Source: an uncultured Eubacteriales bacterium
GTDB taxonomy: Bacteria > Bacillota > Clostridia > Lachnospirales > Lachnospiraceae
Direction of reading: 5' to 3'
Length of the DNA: 47,495 bases
Assembly (NCBI GenBank): GCA_900315015.1
Contig: OMXJ01000022.1
Location: forward strand, 1 to 47,495
The position numbers and the translations under genes were made by a program. The notes under the pieces are model-generated. The model was not told where the DNA came from. It saw nothing but the letters and a program-made list of their open reading frames with translations, and did not search any database. This document shows, piece by piece, positions 1-7,892 of this stretch. Within the stretch, counting starts at the first letter, position 1. Each line of letters begins with the position of its first letter.

Positions 1-2
1 GG

Positions 3-296
3 GAAGCCTTAAAGGCAGAGGGTATTGATGTTCGTGTTGTATCAATGCCATGTATGGATGTATTCGATGCTCAGAGCGATGAATATAAGGAAAAGGTTCT
101 TCCTAAGTCAGTTCGTGCAAGAGTTGGTGTAGAGGCTCTTTCAGATTTCGGTTGGGGCAAGTACATCGGTCTTGATGGAGAAATGGTATCAATGCATTCA
201 TTTGGTGCTTCAGCTCCAGCAAATCTTCTTTTCGAGAAGTTCGGTATTAATACAGATGCTGTTGTAGCAGCTGTTAAGAAGACTTTAGGAAAGTAA
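3..296 (+). CDS. tkt: Transketolase, C-terminal end (5' part outside window)
   Basis: The window opens inside this gene; only the last 97 residues are present. They match the C-terminal domain of transketolase, the thiamine-diphosphate enzyme that moves two-carbon ketol units in the non-oxidative pentose phosphate pathway. Visible family signatures are a VEAL segment followed by W-G-K-Y, and the FGASAP motif near residue 66 of the fragment, which in full-length enzymes helps bind the sugar phosphate. The fragment ends at a TAA followed by a strong terminator, so it closes its transcription unit. A 1-deoxyxylulose-5-phosphate synthase is less likely because that family lacks the FGASAP ending. 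The TPP-binding domain cannot be assessed here. Confidence 0.9.
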   Translation, partial: EALKAEGIDVRVVSMPCMDVFDAQSDEYKEKVLPKSVRARVGVEALSDFGWGKYIGLDGEMVSMHSFGASAPANLLFEKFGINTDAVVAAVKKTLGK

Positions 297-326
297 TATT
301 TTTACAATAATTCTATTAAATAATCT

Positions 327-363
327 AGGTCTGCGGGGAAATAAAAGCCCTGCAGACCTTTTT
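327..363 (+). terminator. Intrinsic terminator after transketolase
   Basis: Arms AGGTCTGCGGG (327-337) and CCCTGCAGACCT (348-359) form a stem with one mismatch and a 10-base A-rich loop, followed by a T-run. It ends the transketolase transcript before the SRP RNA promoter. Confidence 0.85.
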
Positions 364-399
364 GTATCGCGAAAATATTGATTAGGCTAATTTTTAATG

Positions 400-428
400 T
401 TGACATATTTATGTTTTTAGAATATAAT
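400..428 (+). promoter_or_regulatory. Consensus sigma-A promoter of the SRP RNA gene
   Basis: TTGACA at 400-405 and TATAAT at 423-428 are separated by exactly 17 bases, a perfect match to the vegetative promoter consensus. The start would fall near 435, giving a 20-base leader that is probably trimmed from the RNA. Such a strong promoter fits a highly expressed stable RNA. Confidence 0.85.
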
Positions 429-454
429 AAATATGAGGCGTAGCTTTACAATTT

Positions 455-717
455 TCCGTGCAGCCGGGGAGATAGCGGTGCCCTGTACCTGCAACCCGCT
501 ATAGCAGGGGTGATGGATTGTTGCGGCTCCATTTTGCAGGGCAGCCCTTTGAAAGTGGCGTTGACGCCGGGGTCCTGCGCAACGGGATACCATGAACCGT
601 GTCAGGGTAGGAATACAGCAGCACTAAGTGGAGCGTTTCGTGTGCCGCGGGGAAGCCTTAGCCGAGTTAACTACAGAGGTAACGCCTGTGATGTGGTTTC
701 AAGGCAATCCGCACGGA
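455..717 (+). ncRNA. ffs: Signal recognition particle RNA, large (Alu-containing) type
   Basis: This is the RNA scaffold of the signal recognition particle, which with Ffh delivers ribosomes making membrane proteins to FtsY. The 5' half carries the Alu-domain signature seen in Bacillus scRNA: GGTGCCCTGTA followed by the paired CCCGCTATAGC and AGGGGTGATGG block. The conserved helix 8 core is at about 600-630, with GTCAGGGTAGGAA followed by CAGCAGCAC. The ends pair: CCGTGC at 456-461 with GCACGG at 711-716. The length of about 263 bases fits the long Firmicutes form rather than the short 4.5S RNA. The exact ends are estimated from the terminal helix. The helix 8 asymmetric loop is slightly divergent from the usual GGAAGG. 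A 97-residue open frame inside it is not a gene. Confidence 0.9.
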
Positions 718-734
718 TTTTTAATGAGACTTTA

Positions 735-765
735 GGCCTCCGTTGCAATTGTACGGAGGTTTTTA
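735..765 (+). terminator. Intrinsic terminator of the SRP RNA
   Basis: CCTCCGT (737-743) and ACGGAGG (753-759) form a perfect 7-bp stem around a 9-base loop, followed by TTTTT. It lies about 20 bases past the mature 3' end. Confidence 0.85.
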
Positions 766-840
766 TTTGCTCTATCGCTAAATGTTGCAGAAATGTTACA
801 TAAAAGTTAAGAAAAAGACATCATCTTTGAAAGGGAAAAC

Positions 841-1551
841 ATGCTTAAAGTAAATGGAATTTATAAAAAGTATGGAAATAATGAAGTTGTATCAGACCTT
901 TCTTTTGAAATAGGGGAGGGTGAAATTTTTGCGCTCCTTGGAGATAATGGTGCAGGAAAATCTACTACCCTTAAGATGATAGCTGGAATAATAAAGCCTG
1001 ATAAAGGTACTATTATGCTTGACCTTATAGACAGCGTTAGAGATAATAAAAAATATTTGAAAAATATAGGCTATGCGCCTCAGGATATAGCATTATATGG
1101 TAATCTTACAGGTTACGATAATCTTACTTATTTTGCATCGCTTGCAGGTGTTCCTAAGAATGATTTGAAAAAAAGGATGGAGGAAGCCATAGATGCAGTT
1201 TCGCTAGATGAAAAAATCCTTGCTAAAAGGGTAAAGGATTGCTCAGGCGGAATGCAGAGGAAGATCAATTTAGCGGTGGCTATAATAAATAAGCCAAGGC
1301 TTCTGGTTATGGATGAATCATTTGTAGGAATGGATGAGGGAACTAGAGAAAAACTGATTTCTTCATTAAAGAAGTATTCAGGAGAGGGAATGTCAGTTCT
1401 TTATGTAGGGCATTACCTCGAAGAGGCCGGATTGTTCTGTGAAAGAGCACTTGTGATCAAGGCCGGCAAGGAAACTATGAGTGGAAATATTAAAGAGCTT
1501 TTGGATAAAGTAAGTGGAGGAAAAAATGGGCAGGCAGGAAAAGGAATTTAA
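841..1551 (+). CDS. ABC transporter ATP-binding protein (ABC-2/CcmA type), no permease nearby
   Basis: A single cytoplasmic ATPase domain of 236 residues, normal for the family. Walker A GDNGAGKST is at 34-42, the Q-loop glutamine near 81, the signature SGGMQ at 135-139, Walker B LLVMDE at 154-159 and the switch histidine near 191. The D-loop region reads ESFVGMD instead of the common EPTxGLD. The gene starts at ATG after a weak GAAAGGG site and its 3' end overlaps the next gene by 26 bases, so the two are probably translated together. ABC-2-type ATPases usually pair with a membrane permease for drug, polysaccharide or lipid export. None is present here; the neighbour is a soluble TPR/AAA-like protein, so the transport partner is unknown. 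Confidence 0.85.
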   Translation: MLKVNGIYKKYGNNEVVSDLSFEIGEGEIFALLGDNGAGKSTTLKMIAGIIKPDKGTIMLDLIDSVRDNKKYLKNIGYAPQDIALYGNLTGYDNLTYFASLAGVPKNDLKKRMEEAIDAVSLDEKILAKRVKDCSGGMQRKINLAVAIINKPRLLVMDESFVGMDEGTREKLISSLKKYSGEGMSVLYVGHYLEEAGLFCERALVIKAGKETMSGNIKELLDKVSGGKNGQAGKGI

Positions 1552-4333
1552 TAAAGGACTTGAATATATTCGTCAGCTTGCTAATCGCGGAGATTATAGT
1601 CATGCACTTGATGAGATGGAAATACTTGACATGTCGTATTTGTCAAACGCACGTGACTATTCGCTTGTTGCGAAGGTATATGAAGAAAATGACCATCTTA
1701 TTGAAGCTATTTCTTACTACGAGAAATCTCTTGCAAAGTTTCAGTCTGCTAGTGTTTTAAAGAGACTTATCGATCTTTGCATAGAAGAGAGACAGTTCGT
1801 AGTTGCTGCTGACTATTTAAAAGAGTATAGAGAGGTAGATCCGGTTGATACGGATTCATCTATTTTTCAGTATAAGATAGATGTTGAAACTGGAAAGACC
1901 ATTGATGTTTTAATAGAAGATCTTGAGACCTATATAAAGGATGTAGGCTGTGATGATTACTATGGATATGTGCTTGCTCTTCTTTATGTAAAGAAGAAAA
2001 AGTATGCAAAGTGCAAGGATCTTTGCGATAATATCGTGCTTTGGTTCGATGGCTCTGATTATGCTGATTATGCTAAGCAGCTGAAGTCGTTCATAGAAGA
2101 TTATGAGAGCGGTGAAGAAAAGCCGGGCAGAGCAAAAATGATAAAGCAGTTCTTCAGAAATGCCGAGATAGATGAAGGCATAGGCGGAACAGCTGACGAT
2201 TTATCTGAGTTCGGTATTGATAATAAGAATTATAAATTAGAGGATGCCGTTGCTGCCATAGATAGGGAGCAGGAAAAAGAAGATAATAGATTAAATAATC
2301 AGATTCCTAATTTCCTTAAGTCAAGAGCCGTAGAGCAGGACGAGGATGAATATGAAGAGGATGATGAGGATGGTGAGAGTGTAGATCAGACTGAAGAAGA
2401 TTTAGATGATAGTGAAAATGGCACTAATAATGAAGTAACTAATAAAGTGACTAATAAAGAAGCTTCTCATGAGACGGGAAGTTTTGAAGCTGTTAAAATG
2501 CGTACTACTGAAATTCTTCCAGATGCTGCTGAAAAGCAGGAGGATTTATTTCAGGATTATGACGAGGAAAAGCCGTCACCATTAGTAGATGATATTTTTG
2601 GTGATGAACCTGTTAGAAAAAAGAAGAATAGAGGCGGCTTTAGAAAATTCCTTGATATCCTTTTTAAGCCGGTAAGCGACGAAAATGATGATATTCAGGA
2701 TGAAATTGAATATCAAAATTATCTTGCTGAGAAAAATGCCCTTGAGATAAAGAGTGAAAATGAGGAAACTGAGAATGAGCTTGAAAAGCTTGATAAATAT
2801 GGTAATTACAGCCATATTGATGAAGAGTTCGAAGATGAAAATGAGCCATCAGACTCAGAAGATGAACAGGAATTAGAGGAAACTGCAGATAATTTCTCAG
2901 AGAGAGATGAAAATGCTAGCGGAAAAGAAGAAGGCGATGCAGAGGAAGACTCAGATAATGCTAGTGGAAAAGAAGACTCCTCAGAGGAAGGCTTAGAAAA
3001 TGCTAGTGGAAAAGATGACTCCTCGGAGGAAAGCTTAGAAAATGCCAGCGGAAATGAAGAAGGCTCTTTGGGTGAATATGCAAAGAAAGCTGTTGATAGT
3101 GCTAGTGAGAATATTCTTACGTCTATAGAAGATGGAAATGCGGATGCTTTTGGAAAGGGTGATGTTCCTGAAAAGAGAAATGCTTTTGAAAAGAAAGATG
3201 CTTCAAAAGAAAATGCTTCTGATGATTATGATGTAAAGCTTAAGATAGATATCTCAGATGATAATGATGATTATGTAAAGGACATCGCTAATACTGTTTC
3301 AAAGGCTTACTTAGAGGACAGAGCTGAAAATGAGGCTAAAAGAGCCATAGAGGAAGCTAGAGAGAAGGAAGCTGAAAAGAGAATTGCCGAAAAGAAGCTT
3401 GAAGAAGAAAAGAGAGCTAGAGAAGAAGAGCAAAAGAGACTTGAGGCTGAAAAAGAAGCTGAGAGAATAGCAGAGGAAAAGGCCAAAGAGGAGCAGATGA
3501 GAGCTGCTCAGAGAGCTGAAAGGGAAGAGAAGGTAGAGCTATATGGCTATCCTGCAAGATTCCCATACCTTACAGAGAAGCTTGAAGAGGCAACTTATGG
3601 CAAAATTGAAAATGCTGATTTCCATTACTATTTCGGAAATCTGTATGTTTCAGATAAATCAAATGTTCAGCTTGTAAATGCAGTCAGAAAGTTTGTTGAT
3701 GGAACTGGAAATTACGCTCTGTTTATTTCATGTAATGACAGATTTGAGGGCGTTAAGTTCGCAAAGTCCTTTGTTAAGATGGCAGTTGTTGCAGGAATTG
3801 TAAAGGATGGAAAATGTGCAATTACTGATGCTGCAAAGGTAAATAATGATGCACTTCTTTCACAGGGAAAATCATTGTATGGAAAGTCTATCATTATTGA
3901 AGGTGCATCGGGAATGATGGAAAAGACTGTTGATCAGTTAATCAGCTTTATGGGTGATGCAGATAAGCCTACACCAGTGATACTTGTTGATTCTTTTGCA
4001 GGAATGGGCAAGATTTACGAGGGCAAGAGACAGTTTACTAGAATATTTGAAAATAGACTTATAATCAAGGATCATAACGTTAATGAATATATTAATATGG
4101 TATTCTATGAATTATATAAGTCAGAATATGATATTGAAAAGCAGGCGGCAAAGCTGATAGAGGAAAAGTGCAGAGAATTCGGAGATTATAAGAGTCTTGG
4201 AAGATTCACTGTCAATATCATAAAGAACGCGGTAAAGCGCGGCGAGGAAGAACTGCAGAGTGCAGGAAAGAAGGGACTTAATAACAGGATATCTACCATT
4301 CTTGTAAGTGATGTCGAAAATGCTGGTATCTGA
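1526..4333 (+). CDS. Large TPR / acidic linker / coiled-coil protein with AAA-like C-terminal domain
   Basis: I do not recognise a named family. The ATG at 1526 is preferred over an in-frame ATG at 1514 because GGAGG at 1516-1520 sits 5 bases upstream; this gives 935 residues. The first ~190 residues are helical repeats of TPR style with alternating Y/L/A positions. Residues ~215-590 are extremely acidic low complexity with short ENASGKE-type repeats near 450-510. Residues ~590-665 are a charged Glu/Lys/Arg/Ala coiled coil. The last ~260 residues form a folded domain whose hydrophobic-strand order resembles a CbxX/SpoVK-type AAA+ ATPase, ending in the helical lid, but no GxxGxGK(T/S) loop is present and the acidic Walker B pair is not clear. 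No signal peptide or membrane segment is seen. It overlaps the ABC ATPase gene and is followed 17 bases later by a P-loop kinase gene. An inactive AAA-like scaffold is an inference from pattern only. Confidence 0.7.
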   Translation: MGRQEKEFNKGLEYIRQLANRGDYSHALDEMEILDMSYLSNARDYSLVAKVYEENDHLIEAISYYEKSLAKFQSASVLKRLIDLCIEERQFVVAADYLKEYREVDPVDTDSSIFQYKIDVETGKTIDVLIEDLETYIKDVGCDDYYGYVLALLYVKKKKYAKCKDLCDNIVLWFDGSDYADYAKQLKSFIEDYESGEEKPGRAKMIKQFFRNAEIDEGIGGTADDLSEFGIDNKNYKLEDAVAAIDREQEKEDNRLNNQIPNFLKSRAVEQDEDEYEEDDEDGESVDQTEEDLDDSENGTNNEVTNKVTNKEASHETGSFEAVKMRTTEILPDAAEKQEDLFQDYDEEKPSPLVDDIFGDEPVRKKKNRGGFRKFLDILFKPVSDENDDIQDEIEYQNYLAEKNALEIKSENEETENELEKLDKYGNYSHIDEEFEDENEPSDSEDEQELEETADNFSERDENASGKEEGDAEEDSDNASGKEDSSEEGLENASGKDDSSEESLENASGNEEGSLGEYAKKAVDSASENILTSIEDGNADAFGKGDVPEKRNAFEKKDASKENASDDYDVKLKIDISDDNDDYVKDIANTVSKAYLEDRAENEAKRAIEEAREKEAEKRIAEKKLEEEKRAREEEQKRLEAEKEAERIAEEKAKEEQMRAAQRAEREEKVELYGYPARFPYLTEKLEEATYGKIENADFHYYFGNLYVSDKSNVQLVNAVRKFVDGTGNYALFISCNDRFEGVKFAKSFVKMAVVAGIVKDGKCAITDAAKVNNDALLSQGKSLYGKSIIIEGASGMMEKTVDQLISFMGDADKPTPVILVDSFAGMGKIYEGKRQFTRIFENRLIIKDHNVNEYINMVFYELYKSEYDIEKQAAKLIEEKCREFGDYKSLGRFTVNIIKNAVKRGEEELQSAGKKGLNNRISTILVSDVENAGI

Positions 4334-4350
4334 TAAGTCTTTCGGGGGTT

Positions 4351-4863
4351 ATGATGAAATCTAGGAATAATATAGTTCTGATAGGAATGCCTGGAGCAGG
4401 AAAAAGCACAGTAGGAGTTGTTCTTGCTAAGATGCTTGGTCTTGAATTTATAGATGCAGACATTGTTATTCAGAAAAAAACAAAGAAAAAGCTCTATGAG
4501 CTTTTGGATGAGCATGGACTAGACGGCTTTAGGGAAATCGAGGATGACATAAATTATGAGATTTCACCTGAAAATGCAATTGTAGCAACGGGTGGAAGCG
4601 CTGTATATTGCAGACGTGCGATGGAGCACTATAAGGAAAATGCATATGTTGTCTATATAAGGATTTCCTGTGAAGAACTAAAGAAAAGGCTTGCAGACCT
4701 TCATCAAAGAGGTGTTGCGATAAAGCCTGGAGAAACTCTTGAAGATCTTTATAGTGAAAGGTTGCCTTTATATGAGCAATATGCTGATATAACCGTGGAT
4801 TCTGATGCAGGTATTTCAGCAATAGCACACAAAATTAAAAATATACTTGAAAAAATGCGGTAA
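4351..4863 (+). CDS. Shikimate-kinase-like P-loop kinase
   Basis: This 170-residue protein has the size and layout of shikimate kinase, which phosphorylates shikimate in the chorismate pathway. Seen are Walker A GMPGAGKST at 13-21, the DAD substrate-binding aspartates near 36-38, FREIE (shikimate-contacting arginine) and ATGGSAV in place of the usual ATGGG. A conserved ER-PLYEQYAD segment lies near the C-terminus. The lid normally carries RPLL; here it reads LHQRGVAIKPGE, so the lid arginine context is altered and the substrate is uncertain. Two in-frame ATGs (4351, 4354) follow GGGGG at 4344-4348; the second has the better spacing. It lies directly behind the TPR/AAA-like gene and before murA, away from other aromatic-pathway genes. 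Confidence 0.75.
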   Translation: MMKSRNNIVLIGMPGAGKSTVGVVLAKMLGLEFIDADIVIQKKTKKKLYELLDEHGLDGFREIEDDINYEISPENAIVATGGSAVYCRRAMEHYKENAYVVYIRISCEELKKRLADLHQRGVAIKPGETLEDLYSERLPLYEQYADITVDSDAGISAIAHKIKNILEKMR

Positions 4864-4881
4864 ATGTTGTAAAGTTAATTT

Positions 4882-4919
4882 AAGTGTAACATTTTGTATG
4901 ATATAAAACTTTTACACTT
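4882..4919 (+). promoter_or_regulatory. Inverted repeat around a -10-like box upstream of murA
   Basis: AAGTGTAA (4882-4889) and TTACACTT (4912-4919) are perfect 8-bp inverted repeats 22 bases apart. A TATGAT box (4897-4902) lies between them. This arrangement fits an operator spanning a promoter, or a long-loop hairpin at the end of the upstream kinase mRNA. No good -35 box is present at 17 bases. Confidence 0.35.
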
Positions 4920-4935
4920 TTGGTAGAGGAGATTT

Positions 4936-6234
4936 ATGAGAGGCTTCATAATAAAAGGCGGTACGCCGTTAGCCGGCGAGGTAATTATTGATGGAGCAAA
5001 GAATGCAGCACTTGGAATTCTTGCTGGTTCGTTGCTTACTGACGATGATGTAATAATAGAGAATATTCCGGATGTTTCCGATATCAACCTTATGATAAAG
5101 GCTATCGGAAATACTGGTGCGCGCGTTGATAGACTTGATGCACATTCTGTGAAGATTAATTGCAGTACCATAGAGACCTATGCTCTTGATAATGACGATA
5201 TAGGAAAAATGAGAGGCTCATACTATTTCATTGGAGCTTTACTTGGAAAGTATAAGCAGGCAAGTGTTGCATTCCCTGGCGGATGCGACATAGGCTCAAG
5301 ACCTATAGACCAGCATATTAAGGGCTTTGAAGCGCTGGGCGCAAATATCAAGGTCGAGTCTGGAATTATTGAAGCAAGTACCAAAGAGCTTAAGGGAAAT
5401 CATATATATCTTGATAGTCCATCTGTAGGTGCTACAATCAACATAATGCTTGCAGCAGTTCTTGCAAAGGGACAGACAATTATTGAAAATCCAGCAAAGG
5501 AGCCTCATATAGTTGACGTTGCGAACTTCCTTAATAGTATGGGAGGCAATGTAAAGGGTGCTGGTACTGATGTAATCAGAATAAAGGGAGCTGAAAGACT
5601 TCATGGAAGCACTTATTCTATTATACCAGATCAGATTGAAGCAGGTACCTATATGATTGCAGCAGCTGCTACTAGAGGAGATGTTGTAATAAAGAATATA
5701 ATACCTAAGCATTTAGAGGCTATTTCAGCAAAGCTTGTTGAAATAGGTGCAGAGATAGAGGAATCAGATGATTCAATCAGAGTTGTTGCGACAAAGAGAC
5801 TTTCTCATACTAATGTAAAGACTCTTCCTTATCCGGGATTCCCAACGGATATGCAGCCTCAGATAAGTACACTTCTTGCTCTGTCAGAAGGTACTAGTAT
5901 AGTTACAGAAACTATTTTTGACAATCGCTTCAAATTTGTTGATGAGCTTGCAAGAATGGGCGCACATGTAAAGGTAGAGGGAAATTCAGCTATCATAGAA
6001 GGTGTTGATCGCTTATCGAATGCTAGAATATATGCACCGGATCTTCGTGCAGGTGCAGCACTTGTAATCGCAGGTCTTGCTACTGAAGGAATAACGACAG
6101 TGCAGCAGATCGAATACATTGAAAGAGGCTATGAGCGCTTTGATGAAAAGCTCAGAGGTCTTGGCGCAGCTATTGCAATAGTTAATGTAGATGACAGTAA
6201 TGAGGTGGAAAAGTTCAAGCTGAGAATAGTATAA
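4936..6234 (+). CDS. murA: UDP-N-acetylglucosamine 1-carboxyvinyltransferase
   Basis: MurA transfers enolpyruvate from phosphoenolpyruvate to UDP-GlcNAc, the first committed step of peptidoglycan synthesis in the cytoplasm. The 432-residue length is slightly above the usual ~420. The substrate-binding KNAAL (Lys22, Asn23) is present. The catalytic loop reads GGCDIGSRPIDQH with the reactive cysteine at about residue 117; this is the residue attacked by fosfomycin, so a Cys-type sensitive enzyme is predicted. The inside-out alpha/beta barrel repeats are evident as recurrent hydrophobic-Gly-Ala blocks. Start: ATG with AGAGGAG 7 bases upstream. Firmicutes often have two paralogues (MurA1, MurA2); which one this is cannot be decided from the window. 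Confidence 0.95.
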   Translation: MRGFIIKGGTPLAGEVIIDGAKNAALGILAGSLLTDDDVIIENIPDVSDINLMIKAIGNTGARVDRLDAHSVKINCSTIETYALDNDDIGKMRGSYYFIGALLGKYKQASVAFPGGCDIGSRPIDQHIKGFEALGANIKVESGIIEASTKELKGNHIYLDSPSVGATINIMLAAVLAKGQTIIENPAKEPHIVDVANFLNSMGGNVKGAGTDVIRIKGAERLHGSTYSIIPDQIEAGTYMIAAAATRGDVVIKNIIPKHLEAISAKLVEIGAEIEESDDSIRVVATKRLSHTNVKTLPYPGFPTDMQPQISTLLALSEGTSIVTETIFDNRFKFVDELARMGAHVKVEGNSAIIEGVDRLSNARIYAPDLRAGAALVIAGLATEGITTVQQIEYIERGYERFDEKLRGLGAAIAIVNVDDSNEVEKFKLRIV

Positions 6235-6320
6235 TTGTTAGTAAAGCTTAGCGTATGGCTTTTTAAGAAATAATTGGCGACGATTCAGCAGAGTATTGGT
6301 TATATATAAAAAAATCAGGA

Positions 6321-6358
6321 CGTGGAAGTTTGATGGTTGTCAAATTTCCGCGTTTTTA
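6321..6358 (+). terminator. Intrinsic terminator after murA
   Basis: CGTGGAAGTTTGA (6321-6333) pairs, with G-T wobbles, with TCAAATTTCCGCG (6340-6352), followed by TTTTT. It is about 90 bases past the murA stop. Confidence 0.8.
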
Positions 6359-6486
6359 TTTTGCATATGTAAATATTATGAAATATGAATCGCTCTATAA
6401 TTATTGTCAGGAAGAAACGTTTACTACCGTTTATAATAAATTGGACATAAAAAAAGTGACGTTCTAAATTAAAATTAATAAATAAG

Positions 6487-6515
6487 TTGATTTTAAATTA
6501 AAAATGTGTTAAAAT
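6487..6515 (+). promoter_or_regulatory. Possible distal promoter upstream of metK
   Basis: TTGATT (6487-6492), a 17-base spacer and TAAAAT (6510-6515) make a reasonable sigma-A promoter with a ~175-base leader to metK. The 6359-6695 stretch holds no gene. I looked for SAM riboswitch signatures in it and saw none. It also contains ATCTAAAGAT (6564-6573) and its reverse complement ATCTTTAGAT (6623-6632). Confidence 0.45.
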
Positions 6516-6625
6516 ACATAAGGAAGATTATAACTATAAAAGAATTATATTTCAAATGCGATTATCTAAAGATAAGAAGTGAAAATATAAAAATTCAAGA
6601 AAAAATTTGTACTTATTTTGTAATC

Positions 6626-6654
6626 TTTAGATTTTCTATATGAAGTAATATAAT
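6626..6654 (+). promoter_or_regulatory. Probable proximal promoter of metK operon
   Basis: TTTAGA (6626-6631) and TATAAT (6649-6654) are 17 bases apart, placing the start near 6661 and giving a leader of about 35 bases. The right copy of the ATCTTTAGAT repeat overlaps the -35 box, a position suited to repression. Confidence 0.55.
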
Positions 6655-6695
6655 GCTTGATAATAGTTATAAGGAAAGGGTTTTAGGAATTGCAA

Positions 6696-7892
6696 ATGTT
6701 AGAAAAGAGAATTTTTACTTCAGAGTCTGTTACAGAAGGACATCCAGACAAAGTCTGCGATCAGATTTCAGATGCCGTGCTTGATGAGCTCATTAAACAG
6801 GATCCTATGAGCAGAGTTGCTTGTGAGACCTGTGCTAAGGATGGTCTGGTTTTTGTTTTTGGTGAGGTATCAACAGAGGGCTATGTAGATGTACAGAAAA
6901 TAGCAAGAGATACCATTAGAGAAATTGGTTATACCGGAGAATTCGGCCTTGATGCAGAGACCTGCGGTGTTATTTCAGCGCTCAACAGACAGTCGCCTGA
7001 CATTGCAATGGGTGTAGACAATTCCATAGAAGTCAGAGAGAATAAAAGTGCATCATCTGATGATGAGCTTGATAAGATCGGTGCCGGAGATCAGGGAATG
7101 ATGTTCGGTTATGCTACTGATGAAACTGATGTTCTTATGCCATATCCTATTTATATGGCGCATAAGCTTGCCAAGAGGCTTGCAGATGTTAGAAAGAGCA
7201 ATGAGCTCACCTACTTAAGACCAGATGGAAAGACACAGATCACTGTTGAATATGATGAAAATGATAAGCCGGTACATATTGATACGGTCGTACTTTCAAC
7301 TCAGCATGATCCTAATGTAGATCTTGTGACTTTAAGGGAGGATGTTAAGAAGCATATTTTAGCACCAGTTCTTCCAGTAGAGCTTGTAGATGAAAGAACA
7401 AAGTATTTTATCAATCCTACGGGAAGATTCGTAATTGGTGGACCTGCAGGAGACTCAGGACTTACAGGAAGAAAAATTATTGTTGATACCTATGGCGGAT
7501 ATGCAAGACATGGCGGCGGTGCTTTCTCAGGAAAGGATTGCACAAAGGTAGACCGCAGTGCCTGCTATGCAGCAAGATATGTAGCAAAGAATATCGTTGC
7601 AGCAGGTCTTGCTAAAAAGTGCGAGGTTGCACTTTCTTATGCAATCGGTGTTGCGCATCCAACTTCGGTAAATATTGATACTTTTGGCACAGGAGTTGTA
7701 TCTAATGCAAAGCTACAAGAGGCTGTAAGGGAGATATTTGATCTTCGCCCAGCTGGAATTATCAAGATGCTTGATTTAAGAAAACCAATATATAAGAAGA
7801 CAGCAGCATACGGACATTTTGGACGTACTGATGTTGATCTTACCTGGGAGCATACAGATAAGGTAGATGCATTAAAGAACATATTACTATAA
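6696..7892 (+). CDS. metK: S-adenosylmethionine synthetase
   Basis: MetK makes S-adenosylmethionine from methionine and ATP in the cytoplasm. The N-terminus has the hallmark [17 protein letters not shown] with the ATP/metal-binding His and Asp. [12 protein letters not shown] (near 115) and [17 protein letters not shown] (near 275) are the other two family signatures. Length from the ATG at 6696 is 398 residues, standard for the family. An in-frame TTG two codons earlier has an AAGGAAAGGG site 9 bases upstream and could be the true start, adding only two residues. The stop codon overlaps the next gene's start as TAATG, so the sensor kinase is translationally coupled to metK, which is an uncommon pairing. 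Confidence 0.95.
   Translation: MLEKRIFTSESVTEGHPDKVCDQISDAVLDELIKQDPMSRVACETCAKDGLVFVFGEVSTEGYVDVQKIARDTIREIGYTGEFGLDAETCGVISALNRQSPDIAMGVDNSIEVRENKSASSDDELDKIGAGDQGMMFGYATDETDVLMPYPIYMAHKLAKRLADVRKSNELTYLRPDGKTQITVEYDENDKPVHIDTVVLSTQHDPNVDLVTLREDVKKHILAPVLPVELVDERTKYFINPTGRFVIGGPAGDSGLTGRKIIVDTYGGYARHGGGAFSGKDCTKVDRSACYAARYVAKNIVAAGLAKKCEVALSYAIGVAHPTSVNIDTFGTGVVSNAKLQEAVREIFDLRPAGIIKMLDLRKPIYKKTAAYGHFGRTDVDLTWEHTDKVDALKNILL

Noticed and set aside
510-803. 97-residue open frame over the SRP RNA
   Set aside because: It lies wholly across conserved SRP RNA structure and its terminator, with no ribosome site.
4890-4902. Simple sigma-A promoter for murA
   Set aside because: TATGAT is present but the nearest TTG-type box is 24 bases away, too far for a standard promoter; only the inverted repeat is kept.
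6359-6695. SAM riboswitch upstream of metK
   Set aside because: I looked for the SAM-I core (a CTTATCAAGAG-like start and paired GG-rich segments) and found neither it nor a terminator close to metK.
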